A stretch of 64,000 nt of DNA from Heterocephalus glaber (lineage: Eukaryota; Chordata; Mammalia; Rodentia; Bathyergidae): assembly GCF_000247695.1 (NCBI RefSeq), contig NW_004624747.1, forward strand, positions 6,533,461-6,597,460, read 5' to 3'. Positions 47,387 through 57,869 of this stretch are shown here, piece by piece. How positions within the stretch are numbered: the first letter of the stretch is position 1; each line of letters starts with the position of its first letter. The notes beneath the pieces were generated by a model. The model was not told the origin of the DNA. It saw only the letters and a list, made by a program, of their open reading frames with translations, and did not search any database. The translations under genes were made by a program, and so were the position numbers.

Positions 47387-47400
47387 CCACCAGAGGGAGC
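47387..47400 (+). promoter_or_regulatory. CTCF-like motif (plus)
   Basis: CCACCAGAGGGAGC departs from the CTCF core at one constrained base. It falls inside the OSM 3'UTR. Confidence 0.4.
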
Positions 47401-48242
47401 AGCCAACTGTGCAGAATCAAGACCGGCACATTCTGGGGGCTGGGAGGCCTCCTACAGAGAAAATTCAGCATGAGTCCACCCCAAGGCTATTTGCACCATG
47501 TGTCCTCATTTTCGGAGAATTTGATGTCCATCTTATATCACGGAGTCCCAGAAACTGCCAGGCAAAGGGAACCTTAACGCAGTGTCCAAATTCCTGGCTT
47601 CCCAAAGAAAAAACTGAGGTCCAGAGAGGTAAAGTGATCTGCCTGAGGTCACTTAGTGAATGAAGGATGGAGTTGGGATCTGAGCCTCATTCCCCTAGAC
47701 CTGCAGATCAGTGCTCCTTCTAGGGCACACTGCCCCTGCCATAGCTGCCTAAAGTGAGGTCACTCTGATATCCAGGTGTCTAGCCTGAATAGTGATGAGG
47801 CATAGGAGGGAGGCCAGCTCAGGCCCTGACCGCCCCTTGGAACCCTGCCACCACAGAAAGGAGGAAGTCTGGGGGCAAGAGCCCCACAAGTCATGAGAGG
47901 GAAGGGCCTCCGGGGAGTCTGAGGGGGCAGTCAGCCCAGCCATGAGTCAGCTTATGTCATCAGACCCCTGAATCAATGGAAAGTCGGCCCCTCATGGCCT
48001 GACCTGGCCACCCCACCAGGACTGGGAAACTCAGGCTGGGAGCACTGCAGCCTGGCTCTCCCCTAAGCCCAGCAGAGGTAGAAAGGGCCCGAGCAGCTCC
48101 ATTTTTTAAAGTGCACTTCTGAGTGGTGGGGGACGGAGGGAGCAGATTTGGAAACCCAGGAGGGAGCTCAGCATCTTGCAACAGCTCCTCACATCCATAG
48201 AGCACCTGCTGGGTTCTTCACCTGCAGGGGCTGCAGCTCTCA

Positions 48243-48788
48243 CTACCGGAACAGCTGCCCCCTGGGCACAGGCCTCTTGACCCTTCTGGAGGGCCTGGCC
48301 CTGCGGGCCCCCTTATGCAGGGCCTGGCGGGGGCTGTGTCTCCGGTTACGACTCAGGCTGTTCCCCCACTCCCCAAAGACCTGCCCCACAGAGCCCATGA
48401 AGCGGTGGTAGCCACACAGGAACTGGCAGCCCTCCAGCTTGGATTTGAAGAAGTTCAGGGTAGAGGGCATCAGTGTGGCCCGTGGGCCAGGCAGCAGGGG
48501 CTCTGGCGTCTCTGAGCAGTTGGTGAGCAGCTCTGACATGCAGTAGATGTTGTTCCTGACGCCCTGGATGTTCCTCGTGGCCACCTGCATCTCTGGCATG
48601 TTCTTGCCCTTCAAGAGATGCTGCTGTAAAGCAGCCAGTCTGTGCAGGATGCCGTTCAGGGTGGCACTGACAGTCTGCAGAAAGCCATGCCTGCTCAGCC
48701 CCCGCAGGGTGTCCTCACTGGGGAAGGCCCTGGAACATTTCATGCAGGACTCTCTCAGGACAGGTGTGTCCAGGCCTTGGAGGCGGAT
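48243..48788 (-). CDS. OSM: OSM coding exon 3
   Basis: Encodes residues 62-242 (IRLQGLDTP to PRGQLFR, then TAG). The acceptor is 'ttgtccctccag'. It carries most of the helical bundle, three of the four conserved disulfide cysteines, and the basic C-terminal propeptide. Confidence 0.96.
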   Translation of the reverse strand: MRLQGLDTPVLRESCMKCSRAFPSEDTLRGLSRHGFLQTVSATLNGILHRLAALQQHLLKGKNMPEMQVATRNIQGVRNNIYCMSELLTNCSETPEPLLPGPRATLMPSTLNFFKSKLEGCQFLCGYHRFMGSVGQVFGEWGNSLSRNRRHSPRQALHKGARRARPSRRVKRPVPRGQLFR

Positions 48789-51131
48789 CTGGAGGGACAA
48801 GGGAGTTAGGATGTGCATTCTGGAGCTCCCCTCCCCCCAAGCACACACACAGATGAGTCTGCCCTGGCTCCCTTTGAAATAGTAGACTTGACACATCCCT
48901 ATGTGCTCTTCCTATCAGATAGATTCGGAAACCAAGGCCTGAGAGATGGCAACTCTAAGATCATGAAAGCAGGGTAGGGTCAGGGGCCTGTGTGGTGACT
49001 ACGTAGGCAGTGGCTGGCATGGGGGTGTGTCAGTGGGAAGAGGCTTCGGGAGGGTTGGACTCTGCTCACTGGTACATCGGGTGCCTGGCACAAGGCCCGG
49101 GGAAGGGGCCGATAAATATGCCAGACAAGCAGGTGGATGAGGGTTAGAGTTGGGATCTAGGGAACCTGTGCTGTCCCCGCAGCTTCTCAGGGTTAGGTGT
49201 GGAATAACACAGGGACTCAGTTTCCCTACACTCTCCATATCGAGTGGGGCCTGGGCCAGGTTCTCCCTGCGCTTACTTCCTTGCTAACCCCCTGCCATTC
49301 TCTGAGGCTCAGATGCCACAAGGGGCCTGGTGCTCACAAAGGGCTCCAGGAGGCAGCTGGTGTCCTTCATGAGGTTCGCCTGGCTCCGGAGCTGGCCGAG
49401 GAGCTGTGTGTAAGAGTTGGAGCATCTGCACATGGCCACTGCCGCCTCCACTGCTGGGCTCAGGAGCAGGAGTCCGAGGACCAGACCTGGGGCAGAGAAG
49501 GACGGGTCACCGGCTTGGTGAAGAAGCTACAGGTGGGAGCCCTGGGGAGGGGCTCAAGAGGGCCTTGGGGGCTGGCCACAGAGCAGGGAGCCTGTGTGTG
49601 CACAGGAATGCCACTAGGGTCACCACCAGCTTCCCAGTGAGTTACTGCCCAGGGCCCAAAGCGGGGTTCGGGGTTTGAGGGATCAATGGCTGTAATTTAA
49701 CACCCAGGCCTGTGGATGGAAGCTGCTGAATGCGACCAGCCAGGTCTATCTTGCCCACATCCCAGGCCTAACCTCAGGTGCTGACAGCAGGTGACTCAGG
49801 GGAAGGGATTATTTTCAAGGCCTCTGGGCTAAGAACTGGCCATGGTCCCAGGACTTCTCAGCTACCCGGGCCCCCTTAACAGACCACGGCCCTCTACATA
49901 AGTGCACTTGAGAGGGGTTTGGGGCAGCAGCCCAGAGCAATGGGGTGCCCTGAGCTCTGGGCACCAAGACAGGAAGAGCCAAAAGGGTCCACCTTTCTTC
50001 CCAAAGGCTTGGTATGGCAAGGACATGGGAGCTCATCCAGCACATGTGCCTATCTTGCTGACAGGTAAACCAAGTCACAGGAGAACACCTTGCGTGAGTC
50101 ACAAGAGGCCAACCCCCCACCCAGCCTGCCTCCTGTGTCCTTAAGTGGCCCCTTCTGTCAGGGCCACCGGCGATGCCATGAGCCCGTGGGAAGGTTTCAG
50201 GGGGCCAGTGCAGTTATGGCTCACTGCCCCTCACCCCCACAGGCACCAGCAGCCACGTGGTCGGAAGGGGCCTGTGGCGCAATGGCCCGGAAGGCGGTGA
50301 CACCATCCTTCCCTTCCTACAAACCGCGCAGCCCCTTGGGGAGGACCAGCTGCTGGGAAGAGCCGAGGGGCAGGGCGCCCAGGCGTGCCGACCGCAAGGC
50401 ACCCTTGCTACTTCCCCAGGTGACTCGGTCGGGATCTGGGAGGGGGACTCGCGGCACGTGTTTGGCCGCAATTCCATGGGACCAAGAGTCAGCAGGGGTG
50501 TGTGACCTGACCCACAGGAGCCACGGGAGCCCCGAGCCTGATCACCTGGTGGGCCTGGCTTCCAGGTGAGGCTTCCCAGGTTGGTGAGAGTGAGGGCTGT
50601 GGGTGATGTCACAGGGCTCTGCGTGCCTGTCACCACGTGGGTGTGGCTATGTGTGACTGTGTGGGCTCCACGGCCCCTAGGCCTGGCTGACTTTCTATCC
50701 ATCCCAGACCCCAAGAATCAAATCGGGGCAAGCAGGAGACCCTCTCTGCCCACACATTGCCCCACTTCCATCCCTGGCTGGGCAACTTTCGGTCCCGCCC
50801 CGCCCTTGCGCAAACATCTTCCACCTGCCTCCTGCTTCCCGGCCTCTTCCTCGCCCCAGTATTCCCAGAGTTGCCTTATTTCCCCTTCCCGCTCGCCTTC
50901 TGGGTAGACCCTGTCTGCACATGTCGAGTTGCTGGGTTCTCAGCGGAGTCCTCCCCTCGCCTGATCCTGGCTCTCTCCCTTCCTCAGCATCCTTCTGCCC
51001 CGTGCCCGGCTGATCCAGGTCCTGGAGGGCAGGCGCCCTGTTCCTTGCTGGTCCCCTGGGCACAGCACATGGGTGCTGGCTCAGAGGAAGTACTTACTGA
51101 GCAGCGTCCTCCATGTGAGTTGTGCCCGCAT
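48243..51131 (-). CDS. OSM: Oncostatin M precursor, complete CDS (three exons)
   Basis: OSM is a secreted IL-6-family cytokine made by activated leukocytes; it signals through gp130 with OSMR (and LIFR in some species). Joining 51131-51098, 49486-49338 and 48788-48243 gives 729 nt, or 242 aa (human 252). Introns are GT-AG, phase 1 and then phase 0, as in LIF. A signal peptide covers about residues 1-29. Cysteines 33/144 and 76/182 align with the two conserved disulfides. The receptor-site FxxK pair is Phe175/Lys178 just before LEGC. The C-terminus from about residue 208 is very basic (RNRRHSPRQAL...RRARPSRRVKR) and corresponds to the propeptide removed in human OSM. One N-glycosylation motif is visible (Asn151). 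Cysteines 31, 56, 79, 152 and 186 are additional to the human pattern. Confidence 0.96.
49338..49486 (-). CDS. OSM: OSM coding exon 2
   Basis: 149 nt between acceptor 'ctgccccag' and donor 'gtgagc'. It encodes residues 12-61: the hydrophobic signal core LVLGLLLLS, then the start of helix A (CSNSYTQLLGQLRSQ ... LLEPF). Confidence 0.95.
49487..51097 (-). other. OSM: OSM intron 1
   Basis: About 1.6 kb from donor 'gtaagta' to the acceptor at 49487. GC-rich with scattered CpG near 50250-50480. No SINE and no alternative exon recognised. Confidence 0.85.
51098..51131 (-). CDS. OSM: OSM coding exon 1
   Basis: Thirty-four coding bases give MRAQLTWRTLL and the first base of Ser12, then the strong donor 'gtaagta'. 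The RTLLSL stretch across the junction is conserved with human and mouse OSM, which supports this start. Confidence 0.93.
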
Positions 51132-51207
51132 GCTGGGTGCCTGCGCTCCGGCCTGTGCCTGCTGGGGGTGATACCTCCAAGCTGGGAGTCCTGCGGGCTG
51201 GCAGCCA

Positions 51208-51214
51208 CTTTATG
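51208..51214 (-). promoter_or_regulatory. OSM: OSM TATA-like box
   Basis: CATAAAG on the minus strand lies about 75-85 bases upstream of the ATG. It predicts a start near 51180 and a 5'UTR of about 50 nt. Confidence 0.65.
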
Positions 51215-51226
51215 CCCGCTGGGGCG

Positions 51227-51231
51227 ATTGG
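51227..51231 (-). promoter_or_regulatory. OSM: CCAAT box of OSM promoter
   Basis: GGCCAATCG on the minus strand lies immediately upstream of the TATA-like box. Confidence 0.55.
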
Positions 51232-51246
51232 CCAACACCCCGTGAG

Positions 51247-51286
51247 GTGGGTGGGGAGGGGGAGGGGGAGGGGGAGGGGGAGGGCA
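51247..51286 (+). repeat. OSM: GGGGGA tandem tract in OSM promoter
   Basis: Four to five GGGGGA units on the plus strand (CCCTCC on the transcribed sense) lie between the CCAAT box and the STAT-type site. It is a purine/pyrimidine tract able to bind Sp1/MAZ-type factors and with G-quadruplex potential. Confidence 0.85.
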
Positions 51287-51290
51287 GGCC

Positions 51291-51299
51291 TTCTGGGAA
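51291..51299 (-). promoter_or_regulatory. OSM: STAT5-type site of OSM promoter
   Basis: TTCCCAGAA on the minus strand is a perfect TTCNNNGAA element about 80-85 bases upstream of the TATA-like box. OSM is a known immediate-early STAT5 target in mouse, which fits this position. Confidence 0.75.
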
Positions 51300-53140
51300 C
51301 ATGACCCCAAAAACCAAAGTTTCCAAGGCGGCCAATGGGCATGCCTGCTCCTCCTCCTGTTTTCTTCGAATTCGTTCTTCGAGGTCAGCCCCACGCCCAA
51401 GGATGATGCAAACCGCAGCCTCAGGCTTCTTGGGGTGAGTGGGGAGCAGGGGGTCTGTGCCATCTTCGGGGGGCTGTTCCCAGGGTAGGAGCCAGGGACC
51501 GCAAGCCAGGCCTCCGGAGGCCCCCAGCCGGTCATGGCCCAGGAGCTTTTGGCCCAGCAGGACACCAGCAAGGTTTGGGGCTGAGGGGAGCAAGACATCT
51601 TCCTTGTTGAGTGCCCTTCCCGCCCTCTCGCTGGGGCTGTTGGGACATCTGTGAGCGGAAACCACCAGGCCCTGGGCACAGAGCCAAAGCCAGGCCCAGG
51701 CTCGCAGCCCCGAGATTGTGGTTCTAGCATCCTCCAGCCAGACTGCCCCAACTCCATTCCCCCATCAGCCACCCCACCAGACTTCCTATCCCGGGCCACT
51801 GCCCACAGCCATGTCCCTTCTCTGCAGGCAAGGCCCTCTGGGAAGAACTGGGCACATGAGCAAAAGAAGCAAGAAACAGGGTTCACAGGCCTTCTGACAT
51901 GCTGTGTGGCCTGAGCCAAGTCACTTAACCTCTCTGGGCCTCAGAAGCCCCACCTGTTAAAAAAAAAAAGGGAAGAGAAAAGCATTTCCTAGGCCGCCTC
52001 ATAGGGCTGGTGCCACCATGGACATAAAAGGTAAAAGCCCTCAGAAGGGAAAAGATAAAACGAAACTCTATTCCAAGTACTAGCTGCTGAGGGGAGATGG
52101 GGGAGATGGGGAAGCTGTGAGCTCAGAGGGGAAGCCTGGGAGGGGATCTGCTGCGCCAACGGTTAGAGACAAGGTTTCACTTTCTCTGAAAGATAGCGAT
52201 CGTGGGCTGGTCCTCGCTCCTCAAAGCCTAAGGCATCAGAGCAGCCTTGGAGACAGCACCTCCCTAACAACCTGCTAATTACTAGGGTAAACTGAGGCAT
52301 GGGGACGAGAGGACAAGGAGGTGTGGGGGCCGGCTGAGGCCTGCAGGAGCTGCCTGACAGCCCCAGCACAACTCGAAGAATTGGAAGAGGATCCCTGGCC
52401 TGTGCCCTCAGGAGTCCCGAGGGAAGGTGGCCCCCAAAAGGCTGGAGAGCCAGGGCAGAGCCTTGGGGCTTCCAGGGGGCCCAAGCTGCTGCAGCTGAGG
52501 GCACTGAGCCTGCAGAGCTGACAAGGAACTCAGATGTGGCCAGAACAGAGCTCCTCCCACCTGCTCTCCACCTCTGCAGACCTGACCCTCCATTCGTGTA
52601 GTCATTCAACAAACGAGTAAAGGCCCCACTGCATCCCAGCCACTCCCAGGTGCTAAGGAGCTCACAGGAGGCAAATCCAGAGCAGCTCCAGGCCCAGGCA
52701 GCTGCTCCACACTCCACCCTTCCCCACATCCAGCGTGGCGCTCACTGCACGAAGCCCAATACCACACCTTGGCCACCCTCCTGGCCAGTTCTGGATTCTC
52801 ATCCTAAGAATGTCACTTCCACTAAATTCCTCATCTCTGCTCGCCCCCACAAAGCTGTTTTCTGGGGCCCTGGCCAAGTGGGGATCCTTCTCCATTTCAC
52901 ATCCCTGATCGCGTCTTACAGCAGCCTGGGAGAGAGATAGCTCATCTTGCTTTGCTGAGGTGGTGAAGCCCCCGGAAGCGCAGAGGCTGGCTGAGGGCAG
53001 AACAGCCAGATCCAGCCAGAGAGCACCTGCCCCTCTTGGCTACTGCTGCCAGACCATGAGACTTGGAGACTGTCACATGCCTTCACCTTGTTCTGTCCCC
53101 TCCTAGTCCAAGCCAGGTGTATTGTCTCCGGGGTTTAAAA
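51300..53140. other. OSM upstream flank, no gene seen
   Basis: GC-rich near the promoter, with a MIR-like patch at 51905-51960 ('aagtcacttaacctctctgg'). A long minus-strand open frame that crosses the promoter and exon 1 is not coding. Confidence 0.55.
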
Positions 53141-53146
53141 GGCCTC

Positions 53147-53230
53147 GGGCTAGGGATTTAGCTCAGTGGTTCCGCAGCCTGCCTCCCAAGCACAAGGTCC
53201 CGAGTTTTATCCCCGGTACCAAAAAAAAAA
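53147..53230 (+). repeat. ID-like SINE with target duplication
   Basis: 'gggctagggatttagctcag' to 'gttttatccccggtacc' with a poly-A tail. aaaaggcctc precedes it and aaaagggcctc follows it. Confidence 0.85.
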
Positions 53231-53591
53231 GGGCCTCAAAGGCACAGAGAGGGGAAGTTGCCCCTCTCAGGCTGCACAGCAATTAAGACAGCGTTCAGAC
53301 TGAACCTGTCTAATTAATTTGAAGGACCATATTCTTACCACAGGGCTAATCAGAGTGCTGTGTGGGACCCCAGGACCAGCATCAACAAAGGCAAGAAGAG
53401 TTTGCACATTCATTTGCCGGGGCTGGAATAACATTACAGTTGTCCCAGGACATCCACCAGGGATGGGTTCCCTGAAATGTGTCTCTTGCATAAAACGGTA
53501 TAGCATTTGCATACACTTGTCCAATCTGCTGCCTCCATGCCACTTACCCTCTGTTTTTTAATGTTATAATTATAAAATACTTAAATAGGTG

Positions 53592-53938
53592 TGAAGCTAG
53601 GCATGGTGGCACATGCCTGTAATCCCAGCACTTGGGAGGCTGAGCCAGGAGGATTGACATGAGTTCAAGGCTACCCTAGGCTACATATTGAGTTCGAGAC
53701 TGGCCTGAATTACATAGCGAGACTGTCTCAAAAACAAAAACAAAAAAAGCGAGGTGTGGTGGTACATTCCTGTACTCCAGCACGCGAAGCCTGGGGCAGG
53801 AGGGTTGCAAGTTCAAGCCCAGTCTGGACAACTTAGTGGCTTATTGAGAGCCTGTTGCAAGGTAAAAAATAAAAGGGCTATGAATGAAGCTCAGTGAGAA
53901 GACCCTGGATTTGATCCCCAATACCACAAAAAATAAAT
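53592..53938 (+). repeat. B1 element followed by B1-ID dimer
   Basis: The first unit (53592-53747) is a B1 with the internal duplication ('cctaggctacatattgagtt', 'gcctgaattacatagcgaga'). The second (53749-53938) is a B1-ID dimer ending 'tttgatccccaataccac'. Both are in the same orientation. Confidence 0.8.
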
Positions 53939-53939
53939 A

Positions 53940-54250
53940 CTGTAGTTAGATAGGAAGTTTTGCTATTATTAATTGTATTATATATTTTATATGTAGCCCC
54001 AAGACAATTCCTCTTCCATTGTGGTCCAGGTAAGCTGAAAAATTTGACAGATTGATACTAAATCACTCCTAAATTGCTTATAATGCCTAACACAATGCCA
54101 GTGCTATATAAATGATTGTTATGCTGTATTATTTAGGGAATAATGGCAAGGAAAAGAAAGTGTGTACAGGTCCGGTACGGATGAAACCATCGGAGGCCTA
54201 ACTGCATTTCCAGTTTGTAGGAGGCTGAACCTGCAAGTACAGAGTCCATG
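53940..54250. other. AT-rich stretch, no gene seen
   Basis: No supported feature. Confidence 0.5.
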
Positions 54251-54254
54251 GATC

Positions 54255-54510
54255 CCAAGGGCTGACTGTACCACAGGCTGGGAGGCTTCAGCAACAGAAT
54301 TTATCTTCTCACAGTTCTGGAGGCCCGAAGTCTGAGGTGGAGGTAGAGGTGGCAGTGTGCTTGGCTCCTTGGCTTGCAGATGGCCTTGGCATGCTGTGTC
54401 TTCACATGGGCATCACCGGTCTGTGTGCCTCAAGGATTGGGCTCCACCCAAAGACCTCATTTTACCTTAATCACTCCTTCTTGAAAGCCCTATCTCCAAA
54501 TACAGTTGCA
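54255..54510 (+). repeat. Ancient repeat, partial third copy
   Basis: 'gactgtaccacaggctggga' and 'ctcacagttctggaggcccg' repeat the layout seen at 13890 and 20813, with lower conservation further right. Confidence 0.5.
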
Positions 54511-54514
54511 TGTG

Positions 54515-55170
54515 CAGATGCTGTGGATCAGGACTTACACAGACAGGGCTGTGGGGAAGATGTGACTCAGCCCACAACAGCCTGCAGGAGGCGGCATGGT
54601 TGGAGGGCTCCAGGAAGTGGAGACGTTGTCAGGGGATGCACCCAGGGGATGCACAGGAGCACAAGGAGTGGTGGCTGGAAGAGGCCTGGGCACTTGACCA
54701 TCAGAGGGGAGAGTGAAGGAAGATGCGTCAGCGTTTCTGGTGAGGTCAGTGCCCAGTGACGTCCCTCTCGCCAGCAGGAAAAGCTTGCGACACGGCCCAG
54801 CCAGTATAAATAGGATCCCCAACCACAGGGCCTGGGCTGCCCCCTCTTTCTGAGCCACGTCAGCCAGCTCCGCGTGATTTGGAGAGGGAGAGGACAGGCT
54901 TGGTTCCACAGAACTGCTATTCCCCAGGCTTCCTGGCCCACTCTCTGGAAGTGGGGCCCTACTACTTTAAATGCAAGGATAGGACCTGTGATGGCTTGGG
55001 TAAGAGTCCTAACCCACTAGGTGGAGAGAAAGCGCCCCTCCCCAGGCGGAGCTGGAGAGTCAATTTCCAGTCTCAATCTGTTTGTGAGTCAGTGTCCTTG
55101 ACCCAGAAACATCCCATTTCTGAGCCTCAGTTTCCCCTCCATACACTGCAGTGACACAATGACAAAAGAC
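54515..55170. other. No gene seen
   Basis: Unique sequence. A TATA-like string (tataaatagg, about 54805-54814) occurs without any associated exon. Confidence 0.5.
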
Positions 55171-55173
55171 TAT

Positions 55174-55430
55174 CCTAGCCAGTCACAGTAGCACATGACT
55201 GTAATCCTAACCCTCAGGAAACTGAGGCAGGTGGATCACAAGTTTTAGGCCAGCATGGACAACATAGCTCAAGGCCAGCCTGGCCTACAAAGTGAGACCC
55301 TGTCTTTAAAAACAAACAAATAAAAAAGAAATAAATAAGAAAATCCAATTTAGGCCCAGGCATGTAGCTCAGTGGCACCACACCTGCCTGGAAGAGCAAG
55401 GTCCTGAGTTTGATCCCTGGTACCAGGGCA
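55174..55430 (+). repeat. B1 element plus ID-like SINE
   Basis: B1 body 55174-55320 ('actgtaatcctaaccctcag', 'ggccagcctggcctacaaag'), then an ID-like copy 55352-55430 ('gcccaggcatgtagctcagt', 'gtttgatccctggtacc'). Confidence 0.78.
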
Positions 55431-55524
55431 GGAAAAAAGAAAAATCCAATTTTAAAATGGGAAAAGGATTAGAATAGACATTTCTCCAAAGTAAAGACAG
55501 ACAAATGGCCAATGAAAAGATGCT

Positions 55525-55725
55525 AGGAGCCAGACTCAGTAGTACACACCTGTAATCCCAGCTACTCAAGAAGCTGAGGCAAGAGGGCCACAAGTTTAAG
55601 TCCAGCATGAGCAACTTAGAGACCTATCTCAAAATAAAGTTAAAAATGTGCTGGGGGTGTAGTTCAGGGGTGGAGCACTTCCCTAGCAGGCACAAGGCTC
55701 TGGGTTCAACTCCAGTACCACCTAA
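55525..55725 (+). repeat. B1-ID composite SINE
   Basis: 'cacctgtaatcccagctact' and 'gctgggggtgtagttcaggg' to 'ttcaactccagtaccac'. It is followed by the GAAA array. Confidence 0.82.
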
Positions 55726-55729
55726 GAGA

Positions 55730-55730
55730 G

Positions 55731-55791
<61 letters not shown>
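55730..55791 (+). repeat. (GAAA)n microsatellite
   Basis: About fifteen uninterrupted AAAG/GAAA units begin at the tail of the preceding SINE. Confidence 0.95.
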
Positions 55792-55793
<2 letters not shown>

Positions 55794-55802
55794 CAGACAA
55801 GT

Positions 55803-55991
55803 AGGCTGGGCATGATGCTATATACCTCCCAGTACTCTGGGAGGCTGAGACAGGAGAATCCAAGTTTGACCACAGCCTGGGCAAATTAGCAACTTAGTGA
55901 GACCCTGTCTCAAGATAAAAAATTTTAAAAGTCTAGAGATGTAGCTTAGTGAAAAGTCCTTGGGTTTAATCCACAGTAGTAGAAAAAAAAT
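55803..55991 (+). repeat. B1-ID composite SINE
   Basis: 'ggctgggcatgatgctatat', 'gtgagaccctgtctcaagat' and a degraded ID half ('gagatgtagcttagtgaaaa'). Confidence 0.78.
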
Positions 55992-55994
55992 ACT

Positions 55995-57065
55995 TGGCAT
56001 CATTAGCTATCAGGGAAATGAAAATTCAAACCAAGATGAGATACCATGTCACACCCACTAGGGTGACCATAATCAAAGACAGATAACAAAAAGTGTTGGT
56101 GAGGATGTGAAAAAATTGGAACCCTTGTGCGTTACTGGTGAGAATGTATGACGTTCCCTGGAAAGCAGTTTGGCAGTTCCTTAAATGGCTATACATGAAG
56201 ATGTTATACAACGAATAATTCCACTCCTAGAGAACCCAAGAGAACTAAAACTATACATCCAAAAAAACTTTTAATATAGAGAACACATATATCCACACAC
56301 AAGTTTGCAAATGGTCATAGGAGCAATTATTTACAACCTCCAAAAAGTACAAACAACCCAGACATCTGTCAATAGTAGATGGACAAACAGAATGTGGGCT
56401 ATCTAATAATACAGTGGAGTATTAATGAGTCACAAACAGGAATGAAGTACTGACACCTAGTACAACATAGATGAACCTTGAAACCAGCACACTAAGTTAA
56501 AGCCGCTGGACACAAAAGGTCACACGTTGTATGGGGGTTTTTTGTTTGTTTGTTTGTTTGTTTTTTGAGACAGGGTCTCACTATGTAGTTTAGGCTGGCC
56601 TTGAGCTCACTATGTAGCCCAGGCTGGCCTCAAACTCAAAGTGATCCTCCTGCACTCAGCCCTCCGAGTGCTGGGATTACAGGCGTGCACCGCCACACCC
56701 GGCATATGGTGTTATTTGTATACAGTGTCCAGAATGGGCAAACACAGAGACAGAAAATTGATTAGTGGTTGCTGGGGCTGGGGACCCAGGAGTAGGAAGT
56801 GACAGCGAAAGGGCATAGGTTTTTTTTTTTAGGGAATGGGGGGGATGATAAAAATATTCTAGAATTTGCCTGGTATCCTGGCTCTTGGAGGCTGAGGCAG
56901 GAGGATCACTGTGAGTTCAAATCTAGCTTGGAATATACATAGTGAGACTGTCTCAAAAAAGCGAAAAAAAATTCTTGAATTAGACAGCAGTGATGATTGC
57001 ATAACTCTAAATATACAAAAAACCACCAAATTTGATGGTATGTAAATTGCAGCTGAATTTTTAAA
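55995..57065 (+). repeat. L1 3'-end fragment with two B1 insertions
   Basis: 'atgagataccatgtcacacc', 'gtgttggtgaggatgtgaaa' and 'gcagtttggcagttcctt' mark L1 ORF2/3'-end sequence with decayed frames. A reverse B1 (about 56535-56703) and a forward truncated B1 (about 56864-56970) interrupt it. It resumes after each, ending near 'gtaaattgcagctgaatttt'. Confidence 0.82.
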
Positions 57066-57069
57066 AATG

Positions 57070-57855
57070 CAGGGACTAATGCTACCTCTTAACACAGTCA
57101 GTGTAGTTCGGTGAGATGATCCCAGCCCACAGCAGGTGTCTGGTAAACATGTACCTGACAGTCACCGGGGCAGATGAAGGCACACATTTGCTTATGTCAC
57201 AGGGTGGCTTTGAGGGCAGTTGAGAAAGTCCGTGTTACATAAACTCTGGAGTGAGGCAAGGATTGACCAGTTCAAAGAGGTCACCCTGGGTGCCGGGATC
57301 CCTTGACTCACAGTCTGCCGCTGAGTCCTTCTGGGGCCTGGCCTGTCCACAGGTGCAAGAAACCATGTCCCTTGTGCATGATGGTGACTCCCCACATTGG
57401 GTAACTGACCCCGCTTCCAGGGGCCTGAACACCTATTCAGGAAGTACAGCAGAGAGAGAGAAATGCCCTCTGCTCCATAACCTCTTACTGACCAGTGTCC
57501 CTAGCCCCTCAGACCTGCCCCTGCCATGGGGAATCCCCAGATGGAGGGGTGCAGCTGGGTGGGATGGCTGTGAGCACGCTGGCTGGGTGGCAGAAGATGA
57601 GGTGCTGCCCACTGTCCATTCTCTTGCTGGCCTGGGACCCCCATGCACACGTTCTCTGACCCCAGGTCCTATCTGGGCTGACAGGTGAGATGACCTCAGA
57701 GCAACCACAGCCCTAGAGAACCAGAGGTCCTCAGGGGCTCTCAGTGCTGAAATAATATGCTAAGTAAAAACAACTCTAAGCAGTTAATGGGATAAGCGAG
57801 TCCAAATGGATCCTGATTTTCTCATAATGACAGCATATAATAACACTTCTAAGTT
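57070..57855. other. No gene seen
   Basis: Unique GC-moderate sequence without recognised coding content. Confidence 0.5.
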
Positions 57856-57869
57856 TTTGTCTTGTTTTG

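Larger units (their letters stand above)
47190..48242 (-). other. OSM: OSM 3' untranslated region
   Basis: About 1.05 kb from the stop codon to the end of an AU-rich block, close to the size known for OSM. ATTTA pentamers occur on the minus strand at 47294-47298, 47253-47257, 47240-47244, 47227-47231 and 47198-47202. No AATAAA is visible; the best poly(A) candidate is AATAAT at 47216-47221, so the exact end is uncertain. A CTCF-like motif (CCACCAGAGGGAGC) lies on the plus strand at 47387-47400. Confidence 0.65.

Noticed and set aside
50984..51919. 311-codon open frame on the minus strand across OSM exon 1 and promoter
   Set aside because: It reads OSM exon 1 in a different frame, contains the translated G-run tract as polyproline, and crosses the splice donor. 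It is a compositional artefact.
54805..54814. TATA-like string tataaatagg on the plus strand
   Set aside because: No exon, CpG content or open frame follows it. Strings like this occur by chance.
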